Shown here piece by piece: positions 34,812 through 46,800 of a stretch of 64,000 bases of DNA (its first letter is position 1; the number at the start of each line of letters is the position of its first letter). Location of the stretch: the NCBI GenBank assembly GCA_030278955.1, contig JAOANR010000002.1, positions 29,126,057 through 29,190,056 on the forward strand, given 5' to 3'. This DNA is from Hygrophila difformis. Taxonomy: Eukaryota; Streptophyta; Magnoliopsida; Lamiales; Acanthaceae. The translations under genes and the position numbers were made by a program. The notes beneath the pieces are model-generated. The model was not told the origin of the DNA, did not search any database, and saw nothing but the letters and a program-made list of their open reading frames with translations.

Positions 34812-34881
34812 GGATGCTTATGGGTTTGCTGTGAGACCTCACCACTTGCAAATATACCGTGAGTATGCAAATATATACAAG
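34812..34881 (+). pseudogene. TBC-domain Rab-GAP exon fragment
   Basis: An exon bounded by GCAG and AAG/GT encodes DAYGFAVRPHHLQIYREYAN, then IYK. This matches the N-terminal segment of plant TBC-domain GTPase-activating proteins that act on Rab proteins in membrane traffic. Only this exon is recognisable, and the catalytic TBC region is missing. It follows the CHY1-like fragment in Helitron 2. The call rests on a short but distinctive segment. Confidence 0.6.
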
Positions 34882-35108
34882 GTTATGCTGAGCTCCATGA
34901 AACTACAAGGGAAGACATGGAATGAACCGCGAAGATAGTATTAATCATACTCCTATCAGGTTTGGTTTAAAGTTTTTCATGGAAAATAGCCACCTAATTA
35001 AATACGGAGGCATAATACTATATACACCGATAAGTGTTAACAGGTAGATTGGAAATTTGGAATTAGTCAGTATATTTCATAATTTTATTTGTTAGATATT
35101 AATATATA

Positions 35109-35290
35109 CTACCTCCATTTCTTTTTAAGTGTAACACTTTACTTTTTTTGAGTGTTTCATAATAAATGTTACATTCCCATATATGGAATGCTTTTAAAGG
35201 TAAAAAGCTTCCACTAAATCACTTTTACTCCTTGCATTAAATCCCGTGCCATTTTCTTATGTTACACTTATTTAGAAATGGAGGGAGTAG
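35109..35290. mobile_element. Stowaway-type MITE
   Basis: The element begins CTACCTCCATTTC and ends GAAATGGAGGGAGTAG, giving inverted ends with one or two mismatches. TA lies on both sides (35107-35108 and 35291-35292). Size (182 bp), TA target and ends fit a Stowaway/mariner MITE inserted in the last part of Helitron 2. Confidence 0.85.
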
Positions 35291-35871
35291 TATATTTAAT
35301 TGACGAATATAAATTAATCAATCTCCTTTTATGTTACTCATGCTCAGGCACACGCTTAGATGAGTTATAGCTTAGGTTTGTTGGATTAATTCTACACATA
35401 AATTAATTTGGTATGGGTATGCTGCTGGGTATGCCGCTCATGAATATGTCAACAAAGGGGTTTCTCACGGATAGATTTGCATCATTTGTGAAGAGCCTGT
35501 AATACTTTTATTTTCTGTATTTTTATCATTTGTCAATGTGTGCTATCTGTTTCCTAAACAAATATGTTTGCAATGGGTTTGGTTTCTTTCATTGGTTTTC
35601 TTTTGCTTTCAGGATGGTTCTGGTATGTTATGGTTGGAATTTGGAGCTGCGGTTTTGAATTTCAGCTTATTGCCATTATATTGTTGATTGAGAAAACTTG
35701 AATGATTAATATGGAAAGATGGTTTAGTTTTGCTTCCTCCGCCCTATATAATTTCCTTTCGTGCCCCCCTTCTTTCTTAAATATAACAATACATATCATA
35801 TAAACAAACCACATACCACCTACAATTATTTCAATTATTTTTTCCTTCTATGGGCAGTTGTACGCACTCAA

Positions 35872-35904
35872 TACGCTGTGCATTTGCACAGCGTAGCCGA
35901 CTAG
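35872..35904 (+). other. Helitron 2 terminal hairpin and CTAG end
   Basis: A 10-bp perfect stem (TACGCTGTGC / GCACAGCGTA) with a 4-nt loop is followed by GCCGA and CTAG. The next base is T. This hairpin is the best preserved of the three related ends in the window. Confidence 0.92.
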
Positions 35905-35932
35905 TATATATATATATATATATATATTCACC

Positions 35933-36957
35933 TAGAGTTGTCAATTCGGGCTGGGCCCGTTGGGCCGGGCCGGCCCGTAAGGTAAAAAATATGCGGGGCG
36001 GGCTTGAATTTTTAAGGCCTATTTAGATGCGGGGTCGACCCGCTGCGGAGCGGGCTTTTGCGGGTTGGGCCCGCGGCGGGGCGGGCCGGCCTGCAGGCTT
36101 TGACTTTTTTTTTTTACTCCTTGTTCTATTTATTTCATGTTAGTTAATATTGTTTGGTTAATTCAAAGTCTACCATATAGTTATCAAATATATATTTAAA
36201 TAATTATTTCGGTTACTTATAAAATTGTGAACTTTAATACAAATAGTCATATTTTCTAATATTTCTCTTCTTATGTTAGTGTTAGTTTTTTAAAAGTTTA
36301 AAATTTCTTATTATTTTATTTATTAAATATTTTAGCTAGGTTATTTTATTTATTTATTAAAATTTATGAATGAAAGTAAATTTTCATAATTTATTGTCAG
36401 TTATCTTATTTTTAAAATATAAACTTAATGAATTATGCCAAAACAACTTAACTTCTTAAAGACTCCAACCGTCAGACCCAATATTTTTATCAACTCAATC
36501 ATTACTTATAAATCTTTTATTTTGAACAATACTGTATTTTTAGAATATAATACACATCTTTAGGATTACAGATTTTAATAAATCTTTAATTTTATAAAGA
36601 ATTATTCAACAAACCCATTATTAAAGTAAATAATTATGCCAAAAATACACATTTTAACTATTTATAATTTTAAATATCAATTATAAATTTTTATTTCCCT
36701 TTATTAATTTATACAACAAAAAATATATCCCAATTTTATTTTTTTACACTAAAAATTTATTTTTTTTAAAAATTGCTAACCCGCAGGCCGCCCCGCATAA
36801 CCCGTGGCCCGTATGTGGGGCGGATTGGGCCTAGGTATTTAGAGCCCGGCCCGTATAGGCCCGTCCCGTATAGGCCCGTCCCGTTTAAGCCTGCAAAAAC
36901 GTAGGGGCCGGCACGGGCCGCCCCGTTTCGCCCTGCTGGCCCGTTTTGACACCTCTA
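35933..36957. mobile_element. hAT-like element with GC-rich ends
   Basis: Ends read TAGAGTTGTCAATTCGGGC and (reverse complement of the right end) TAGAGGTGTCAAAACGGGC. The subterminal 100 bp on both sides are rich in GGCCC/GGGCC repeats. Flanks are TATTCACC and GGTTCACC, matching at six of eight bases, as for an 8-bp hAT duplication. The interior is AT-rich and has no transposase ORF. It lies 28 bp after the Helitron 2 end. Confidence 0.82.
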
Positions 36958-37398
36958 GGTTCACCACCTACTGAAGTTTGATAGATTGAACCTCAGCCTG
37001 TGCGCCGCCAGAGTCCTGTATCCTATATAGCGGAGGCTTGGTTTAGTTATTTGTGTTTCCTTTCCATATTGATTAGCAAAGAAAAAAAGGGTAAGGAACA
37101 TATCCTTCGTTTTTATAGGGGTTGGTTAGTCAAAAGGATGCGGCAAATTGGCAATTGCTACTAATATGCCTAATAAGCTTCTCCAACAGCACAAAACGCA
37201 TATCATGAGCACACAAAGTTTCTAGAGTTGTAAGCAGTGAGGCACCTCAAGTCTCAAGATACCAAAATCATGTCCCAAACTGCTCCAATGTCGTTTTGAT
37301 TACTACATGAAACTTGGAGGAAATCCTCACATTCTTTCAGACTTATTGCACCAAATCCATCTTCATTCATTGTATTTACACCCAGCAGGTAAAAGCTT
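36958..37398. other. 3' flank of the exonuclease/KH gene
   Basis: This stretch holds no recognised coding exon. The part next to 37399 is likely the 3' untranslated region and polyadenylation area of the minus-strand gene. Confidence 0.5.
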
Positions 37399-40300
37399 TT
37401 AGTGTAGCATTTTGCCTCTTATCATTGCTTCTGCCTTCCTAACCTGCCTCACTGGCCCAATTATGAACACCTGCACCAACCACACACTCATCACATTTCA
37501 CCCACTTGAAACTTGAAGAAAAAATACTGATTTTTATAGACACCCATGACTTGGTTAGGGGAAACACTGACCTTGTCGGGGGGACCTTTATCGCCTCCAA
37601 AGAATATTTCAGCACTGCCAATAAACCATGCAGTTTAAGTGAGGAGAATAATGGTAGTGGAGCTTTCTTACGTTACAGAAGGCTAGTCATGATGTGATTT
37701 TGAAATTATTACTACAAATATTTTGTTAGTCGAGAACACTACAGATATGGCAGAGTTCTGTCTTTATCCTTAAGAACATAGATGGAATCATGTTATTAAA
37801 ATCTTCCAACTTTCTTAACAACTTGATTCGAGCATCGAGTTTTCATGTGTTACTCAGTTATGACAGAATCTACTAGCTTTGTATGGCAAAAATGTACCAT
37901 AATTCATGGCTTGTGCATCAGGAAGAATATCATACCTGCAAGACTCCTTTACTGACATGATATTAGCTCCTCGTCTTCCAATAACGCATCCCATCTTCCC
38001 ATGGGGAACATCCAGAACAGAGAGAACTTCCTCCTCAGGAGGATTTTTATCAGCAGTTAGATTATCTGCGTTGATCAACAACTACAGAATCAGAAAAACT
38101 GTATGCTGGATATTACAGTAGTATCACAAGTGTGGAAGTAATATTTTGACAAAGAGCTCCGTCAAAAATGTACACATGCAAGGTAACCAATTCTTCGGCC
38201 TATTCAAAAATGGATATACTTTTGAGGACTTTGAGCACTTCTGAGTTCAGTTCCTTGCATGCAGTATTGTTGACTTACAAATGATTGATTAGTCACTGGA
38301 TAATATGCAAGGAATTCAATTTCAGGCTAGTTAAATTTGAAAAAATAAAAATTAAAAACTAGGACTTTGAGCACTTCTTCGTTCAGTTCCCTACCTTGCA
38401 GTGTCATGAACTTGTAAATGACTGACTAGCCACTACATATAAAATTATATCTTATGACAAGTTCATCATGACACCGACATCTTGAGATGGCATACGCACA
38501 TTCATAGTAATTCTATTATCATATATCGAATATGGCAACTTAGTTCACCTAGAATTCCCACCGGAAACAGTTCACAAGGATTGGTTCATTCAAGGGTAAA
38601 TGCAGAATAAAGTGGTTTTTATCATTTTGGCCATTTAACACTGCTGGGACTACTCTTTCTCAAGCAAAGGAAGGATTCCACTTATGTTTTTTTTATTCAA
38701 GATGTATCCATAAAAGTGAAAAACCCATGCAGGCTTTGTAAGACAAAATATCTCCTTGCAACAATTGTATAAATCCTATAAATCCCTATTTATGTCACTC
38801 CAAAGGAGATGTTTCCATAAGAAAGCCACTCCAAAGGAGATGTTCCCATAAGAAAGCAATTAAGCAAATTATAAACATTTCTCCCCAGGAAGCACGTAAT
38901 GATTACATGATAAAAGCTGCTAAACTGGGATTTGAGAGCCCAATTATAGGTTCACTCATGGTTAACCCATCAGGCCTATTAAACATAATTTCAAATATAT
39001 GTTCTCAAACGTTTCAAGTTTAGTCAGTGTATATCCCTACATACACATAATATATAAAACAAACATTTGTACAGAAATGACAATAGAAAAAAATGATAAT
39101 AATAAAAATAATAAAAAAAGAAAAAGAAAAGAAAAACAAGAAAACAGCTAAAAAAAGCAAATTTCTTATTGATAAAAACTAAACATCTAATATAGCAGTA
39201 CTAATTTTCATACTTAATAATAGAAATATGTATTAGTGTGTGTGTATTAAGATTAACAATATGCCAAAATTGACTCAATTTGAGTTGAATTAAACGTACT
39301 TAATTAAGCTCAACTAAAGCACAATCAGCACAAACAATCAAATTCAGGTTGAGCAGACAAATTGGCAACACTATACATTTTACAATTGATAATCTGCGTA
39401 CTTGCTATGTGATTGGTTATCTATACGTAAATTTATACAAAGAATTTTTTTTAAAAAAATGCTTGATAGGAGAGAATAACTGAATAAATACCTGGAGGTG
39501 GAAGCAGAGCTGGCCAATCTGAAAAATTATTATCACTAATGCAGAAACAACGACAATACAGTGCACCACGAACTCTGAGATACCACATAGATCTCTCACT
39601 TAACTTCTCCACCATCTTATGATAAATGAATGGAAGAAAGCGAACATCATCTGCAGCCGCACGGACCATTAGCTCAGACAAGGGTCTATATGTCCAAAAT
39701 TTGGGATCCTAGGAGCAGAAGTTATTATCAGAACTATTCCAAGCAGCAGAACAGATACAGTATATATTATTGAGAATTATATCACCGTTGTTATGCAGGT
39801 ATTTTCATGTAAAATCCACAGAACTAAAGTAGGCATAGTTTTATCAATCAAATATAAGTTGTGCACAATAAGTCCACAAAAAATTCACACACACAAGTTT
39901 CCAATACTCTACAAAAGCTTTTCAGATGATATTACAAATTTAATAAACTTAATTAGTAATGCACTGCACTCACATCATCCATAGATGGATGGCACAACCA
40001 TACATTGAACCATAATACTTTCTTGAGAGAGAGAGAGAGAGAGAAGTAAATTTTAGTCCCTGCTTTACTTAATGTGGCATGCCCTGCAAAGCACAGTGAC
40101 TTCCAAATTCCAATGACATAAGAAATGAGCAAAACGAACCTGCCTCAAGAGAACGCGAACCTCTTCCTTCTCCACATATGATATGCCTGTCACAAATATC
40201 TTCTAATGAAAAGATAAGAGGATGGAAACTGCTGAAGTACTAAGATTAAACGTAAACAAACTAATTACCACCAAACTGGGGATCAGCAAGCAGCCCAACA

Positions 40301-42715
40301 AATGATATGTAGTCATCAGGAGCTCGTTTATGTCCTTCTTGCTCCTTAATCAAAGAATACGCAATCTGTTTGTAAACATGGCACAAAGGAAATAAATCTG
40401 GTGTTAATTCAACTGCCCTGCATCATACAACCAAATACGAGGTACCAGTTCAACCAAAGAAAATGAATGACTCCAAAGAGCCTTACACTATCCAATACAT
40501 ATAACTATATAAGAAGAAGAGAAAGTTCCATAAGTCAAAAGTTTTATAGAGATATTGACCACCAAAAGTGTATAAGTCAAGATGTCTAATCACCATAGAC
40601 ACTCATTAATCACAAAAGTTTGTATTGACAAAATGGCCCTCACAACTCTTCAAATGAATGAGTTTGAATACCAGATATGAAGTCTATTAGCATCATCTAA
40701 TCACAATACTGCTACAACTGACGCTAATAAGTTGTAGATGATATGATGATGAGAAGATTAAGTATAATGAAGGCATCTTTTCCCAGGGTGACTCATGATC
40801 TAAGAAAGAATTGAACTAGTTAATCTTTTCTTCTCTTCCACATCAACAATTAAGAGGAAGCACAAACCTGGGTATCAATTACATTATGCAGCTTGATGCC
40901 AAACTGAAAGTAGAGCGCCTGTAATATATAAACAGACTTGTTAAATAAATTACACAAAAATTCAGTTAACATGAAAGCTGGAAGTGAGAGAACGATGAAC
41001 AAGAGACCTCACTATCTCGTTTGCAGTCGTGAATAACTTTGGTAATATAACTCGACTCAAGGGCTGGCTTGCATGCTTTCACAAGTTTCTCACCACCCTC
41101 AATTGCGTCAACAAGATAGATTGCATCTGAAAAGGCAAGCTGCATGGGAAATACTATCAGTTAACTGCATATCAGGTTAGCTAATTAATCCTGCAGGTTA
41201 AGGAACCATAAGATATCAACTTCTTTTCAACAAAAAAATATCAAAAAAAAAAAGAATCATTATGTTCCAGAGGTAATAGTTCTTTAAACATCATCAATAC
41301 AGATTGGAGCATTGAAAGAAACAAACTGTTTAACTCTAAAACTACACTAAATATGTTTTTTGAACTTCAGAAAATTCACTCTTGATTGGATTTGTTCTAG
41401 GGGGTGGGGGGTCTGGATGATGGAGAAGGACAATTTTTTTTGTCATGATGTGAAAAAAAAACCTGCATAATACAAAGAGTTCCAATACGACATAGATCAA
41501 CCCCTTCACAATCGAAGCCTATGACCAGTTGCTTTTCAGATGAAGGCTGAAGGAATTCTGGAGGGAGTTGAGATGCATTCGTGACAATATGAATAGGAAC
41601 AGTAGACAAATATGGTTTGTTGTCAGAGGGTTTCTCGCCTGCAAAAACAAGAGGGGCCCTTAAATTCTTCCATATGTGATGTATGAAATCAGAGAAGCTC
41701 TAAGCCTAAAATGACAGGTTCATGACGGCACATTCCAATGACAACCAGAAATTGATGGGCATACACCAAATTAAGTTGAATGCAAAACAATCTCCACTTT
41801 TTTTAACGCATATTAATTAAAATGTTGCATATATTGATGCACCGTACATGCGCCATCGTACAGATAAAACTCGAAAAGAAATCCTAACATTATATGTTCT
41901 TATCTCTGAGATGAAAAGTTCTGATTAGCATCTTCCTCTCTAAATGAATCCAAACAGCCATGATTCCAAACTTAGATGTTAGATCTCCATGAATACTGTT
42001 TATCAAACCAGCAGTGATATACATCTACGAGTAACCCTTTACTGCCTAAAACGCACTTAGTTCACCGTATAAGAGATAAAGAACGCTCCACAAACAGTAG
42101 ATAAAATTTACAACATCAATTCCAAGGCGGTTACAGAGTGAACATTTGCAGTACACATCAATTCCAAGGCGGTTACAGAGTGAACATTTGCAGTACACAT
42201 TTACGCAGCGCTTCATTAGCTCAATAAATCGTAAATTAATGCACAAATACAACTTCAATGTACTGGCTGCCAGCATTTAAGTATCATTAACCACCGTGAA
42301 TGAACGTGTAGCCACATAGGTATAAATCAATAGCAGTTTATTATTAACACCAATTATTTCTGCTTTAATACACAAACTAGAACAGAAACCAACAAATCAC
42401 CCCCAGTTAACCCAAAAAACCTTCAATCGTCAGTTAAAAACCAACTTCCCAAAAACCTTATTCCTCCATCACCTCCTTCCCCGAGTGCGCAAGTTTCCAC
42501 TAGTATCAATCGCCATTAAACGCAGAAATTGAAACAATAAATTAGGTTGAAGTGCGGTGATTCAACAAGTGAAACAGAATCGATTAAACAAATGCAACGC
42601 GCAAATAAAAATGGAGATCAACTGAAGAAACGGATTTGATTGAGAGCAAAAGAGAGAAGCCAACGATACCGGGTTGCGGAGGGAGCGGAATGTGAGTCTG
42701 GTGAGTGGACGCCAT
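37399..42715 (-). CDS. 3'-5' exonuclease (DEDD) and KH domain protein
   Basis: Ten minus-strand coding exons join in phase to 336 residues: 42670-42715, 41463-41638, 41008-41139, 40868-40918, 40269-40365, 40140-40186, 39492-39708, 37936-38065, 37572-37614 and 37399-37470. The RNase D-like domain spans about residues 28-250, with Asp58 and Glu60 (FDCEG), Asp112 (IHDCKRD) and an Asp at 203/204 as likely metal ligands. A KH domain follows, with GRRG at 285-288. The product resembles the Arabidopsis At2g25910 protein in length and order, so it probably trims or degrades RNA; the substrate is unknown. For exon eight, the acceptor at GCAG/ATAATC was chosen because the one 16 bases upstream puts a stop in frame. 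All splice sites are GT-AG and no defect is seen, so the gene looks functional. Confidence 0.9.
38796..38857. repeat. 31-bp tandem repeat in an intron
   Basis: Two adjacent copies of CACTCCAAAGGAGATG... (38796-38826 and 38827-38857) differ at one base. They lie in the long intron between exons seven and eight of the exonuclease/KH gene. Confidence 0.85.
42113..42196. repeat. 42-bp tandem repeat in the first intron
   Basis: Two identical units starting ACATCAATTCCAAGGCGG (42113-42154 and 42155-42196) lie in the first intron of the exonuclease/KH gene. Confidence 0.88.
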
Positions 42716-43854
42716 GTCAAAGTATTGTGAAATTCCCTCTGGATTTCAGCGTCAACCGTCAATTTATAGACACGAGTGGGAGTTTGTGGACTGTTATGAC
42801 CTCCGGTTCGTTCCGTCCGGTTCCGTACAGTTTTCACCGGAATGTGAATGTGATTGTGAATATGATTAAAAGCGATATCGTGTACTCATTTTAAGCACAT
42901 AACGGGAGCCATGCCACACAATTACAAAGAGAATTAAAGGGAGAGATAGGGGCGGTGGTAATCAAATCTCATTCCTCCTTCTATTGGAAGTCAAGGGACT
43001 TAACCGCTTTAATAGGGAGCACATAACTGCATATTGGGTGAGAGGTATGCCCGTTAAACTAATTAACCAAATAAAAAAAATTTCATTTAGTTTTAAAAAA
43101 AAAAAGAAAAAAAAAAAGGCCACTCCTCTCGATGTGCTAGTAATTGTGCATGGGCTCGAACGCTCGATTGAGTTTTTCATTAGAAGGTCATTTTTTTCAA
43201 ATATATTCGCCATATGTAATTTCACGAACCTGGTGGGAATCATATTTCCTCGGTTTTGGTTTCTTTACCTAGTTGAATGAGAATGCAGTGGGTGATAGAC
43301 TAGTATGGTACCCATTTTCTCAGTATTTCAATTTGTATAAGTTTATTTGTTTAGTGAAACATCTGGATATGTGGGAAGAGATTAAGTGCAGGTGCCCGCA
43401 CACCATATATGTGTGATAGATGTATGCTGGATTGAAATAATATATTTTATGTGAAGAAAGAATATGTGATATGAAAGATATTTTTTGGTATGCGGAATAT
43501 AATTTTTATAATATCTGCACGCACATGCATACTCAGGAGGGTTGTGACGTAACGGAATTGGGATATGTGTATGCATGTTTATAAATTCCTTTCACATGTT
43601 ATTTGGTTTCCCAACTAAATAGTTATAAATATTCATTAACTTGAGAAAGAAATTATAGTTTAGTGTGTAGCAACATCCCAAACAAAATGTGGAACACGTA
43701 GAACAAACAGAAGTAACAAGAAGGCAACTTAAAATGCTCAATTATGTCACAAATTCAATTACAAACTTAGAAGAAACAAGAAACCAAAATGGCTTCAAAA
43801 ATTGAAATACAAACACCAAGCCCTTGTCAAGTATCCATCCACCATCCTCCAAGC
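42716..43854. other. Intergenic DNA between ELF3 and the exonuclease/KH gene
   Basis: This stretch would hold the ELF3 3' untranslated end and the promoter of the exonuclease/KH gene. A poly-A-rich run lies at about 43098-43119. I see no gene or clear transposon ends. The short ORFs on both strands have no family resemblance. Confidence 0.5.
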
Positions 43855-46800
43855 TTACACTGAATCATACTGTTTTCTTCCTTCTTGTATGGCCTGGAAG
43901 ATCCTTGCAGCAGATTCAGATGCAGATATTGAATTGTGGGGAACTACCCGGATGACTGCGGTTGGGCGTCCTGGCACAGCTTCAAGACGAGGATCGGGCT
44001 TGGTGGCACTGATAGCAGGGTGCGTCGGGAAAAGTGGAAGCATGTTTCTTCCATCCACAGAGTTGCTTCTTTGTCGTCTCTCACTTCGACTACTTGTCAT
44101 GCTCACTTGAATTTCAACATCCTCAAAAATATGTGAGTTCACGGTGTCTGCAACTGTCCTGTTCCTTTGACTTACCGTTTGTTCGACAGATGAACCTGAA
44201 AACACAGCTGTGTTCATAATAGGCATGCTGCAAGAAGGGAAATACCCATGAGGGGCAATCGGAGGGAACGAATGTAACTGATACTGAGCAGGTGGAACCG
44301 GAAACCCATATGGCGGACTGAAAAAGTTGCTCATCATTGGAATTGATCCAGGAGGACCACAGCCTCCAGAGGCTGGGCCCACAAATCCAGGTACAGGATA
44401 TGGCTTATATATCAGACCTTCAGAAGGAGACATCACAGGAACCAACCACTGGTGTCCTTGTGGCTGGTTCTGATACCACGGGTTGGTATTACGGTCACTA
44501 ATTACATTGGATTGTTCTTGAGAGTTGCTGTTAAAGGGATGGGATTTTGGAGGCAGTAGCTGAACTTTGGTTCGAACTGTATTTTCGGCAGAGCCTTCCT
44601 TGTTTCCTTTTGGCTTCTCAAGATCATTTTTTTGCTTGGGCACATTTGGAATAGCTTTTACGGGAGTGTCCTTTCGGGAAAAAGCTTTTATTGGATTACC
44701 AAGATAAGCAGGGTCCTCCAGCAAAAGATGCGGCGTTGCAGCGATAAATTTCTGAACCTGAGTAGAAAACGAAGCATGGGGCTTAAATAGGAAAATCAAA
44801 AGCAAGACATGAAAAGCATATTCTAGTAACAGAAACAGTGTACTCACCTTTATCAATCTATGCAACTCAAACACTTGAACTGCAAAAACTCTTTGCTGAC
44901 TAGAAAGAAGTAACAATTAGGCCCAAGCTGGGCAACACAATATTTTATGAGGCTTTGAAGAAACATCAGTTCAGTGGTGCAAATATCTAGCAAAATTGAT
45001 TGCAAAGTAAAAACTAACAATGCATATAAGACAAAACCTTACTTCTGAACATATAGTTAGAGAAAAGGAAGACATGTATGGCACAAAAGAGGACATGGAT
45101 TTGGATGTTCATACAAAATCATTTCTACCACTCAATGAGTGTGATTTGCTAATCAGAAACAAGTACAGATTATTAGGAAAAACTTTTCTCCACAAATTAT
45201 CACAAGTGGAATCTGTCACTCGTTGCTAGAAAATTTTCAAGATGCAAGTTTAATTCCCAGATCACGAGGGGCCAAGATACCATCCAGAGCCTTCACTAGT
45301 CTTGCTGCCAGACCATTAGTGCATCTGCAACAAATTTTCTAAGCTCCACCAAAAAGACGAAAAGAAAATAGAAAAACATATCCAGAAAGAAGAAATGGAT
45401 ATAGAATGGCCCATGGCTGATTGACTCACCTTATGGCAAAATTGTACACTCTCAAAATCAACCACTGTTTACAAAAAGATGACTTTCCCGAATACACCAT
45501 AGGTGGCAGAGAAATAAATGTTCTCAACCAGAGGAATTAAATAGTGTCTGCACCAGTAAACCCACCCATCGTTTAAAGACACATAAAATCATATGTTTTT
45601 GCATTGCAGAAAAAATTCTCTATTCCTCAAAAGAAGAAGTGAAATCAGGACAGCTTCCAGATTAGATAGTTGTCAGTACATAAACTGTAAAGTGTAAAGC
45701 ACACAACAATTGTCCAACTACTTGTAATATTTGTTCTGATGGACCAAATCATTGGGAGCATCATCAACTAATCTAAGTATTGAGAGTTTGAACTAAATCC
45801 ATTGAAGCTAATAATGCTTTGCCAGGCAAAGCTAGGGTATTTAATCTCAACTCATAAAACCATAATCAAAAGACATTATAAAAAAACGGTCCTGATTTAA
45901 GATATAAGATGCAGGAAGATTCATCACCACGAAATCATGGAACATTTGAGATATATAAATTTAGGAATATGTATAAACAAGTAGTGGAAGTCTGGAAGAA
46001 TTTCATCTGTTTTTCACAAGAATACCTATATCCATATCACACGTGGGAAAGGGTGAAGAGCAACAATCGAACAGCTTGTATATAAGGTTTCCTACTTCTG
46101 CTCTATCTATTTTGTCAATTTCATCTTCATTATATTTTTACTTTAGTACTCTACTTTGCAAGTGTTTACACGACTGGTAACTAATGAATAACTTCCATCC
46201 AAATATTCAAGAAACACATGTCGTATATATTGCGGAAAATTAAGGATAAGAACGTACTTGGCAATTGCTCTTCTGGCTTTCCAAAATTGTTTTTGACCTA
46301 GTACACCTACAACATCGTCAGGCGTTACATCAACAGTAGAGACAGTATCCAAAATGGAAATTTCAGAAACACTATCAAGGCTCTCCATTTCATTAGATTC
46401 AGAGTCATCACTCAAATCATGCGCAGCATTATTCTCTGAAGGTAATATTTTCTTTGAATTTGGTGAATTTCTTCTATTGAATGTTTCCATCTCTGCTTCA
46501 TCACTATTCTGTCCAGCATTAGACGGTCGTAAATCAGTACAGAGCTTAGTTCGTAGACTTTCACTGATCTCTAATCTGTCAATACTATTTCCTGGCTTAT
46601 CAATATGATCGCGACTTAAAGAGGAAATAGTTTGCTCCTTTGAACATTCAAGATTCCCAGTAGATGGACTTGATGTATAATTAACCCAACCAGCCATTGA
46701 CCCCTGTGGATTCTTTTCCACCCGGTTTCTGCATTCTTCATTCTTGCCATGTTCAATCATATCCTTTTCTGTGGTCCTTGCTGATTGAGCAGTGCAATTG

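Larger units (their letters stand above)
13732..35904 (+). mobile_element. Helitron 2, gene-fragment-carrying, split by a gypsy element
   Basis: The 3' end is textbook. TACGCTGTGC (35872-35881) and GCACAGCGTA (35886-35895) form a perfect 10-bp stem. A 5-nt spacer, CTAG (35901-35904) and a T follow. The 5' end directly abuts Helitron 1 but lacks a clean TC; the sequence TATATATTACCATTTATAAGG resembles the Helitron 1 start in degenerate form. After subtracting the 11.7-kb gypsy element inside it, the element is about 10.5 kb. It carries fragments of at least eight genes, all on the plus strand. No RepHel ORF is seen. An alternative is one composite element from 1684 to 35904 that ignored its internal end. 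Confidence 0.65.

Noticed and set aside
38230..38430. Functional repeat in the exonuclease/KH intron
   Set aside because: Two diverged copies of a roughly 80-bp phrase (GGACTTTGAGCACTTCT) are visible, but they look like an old intronic duplication without further structure.
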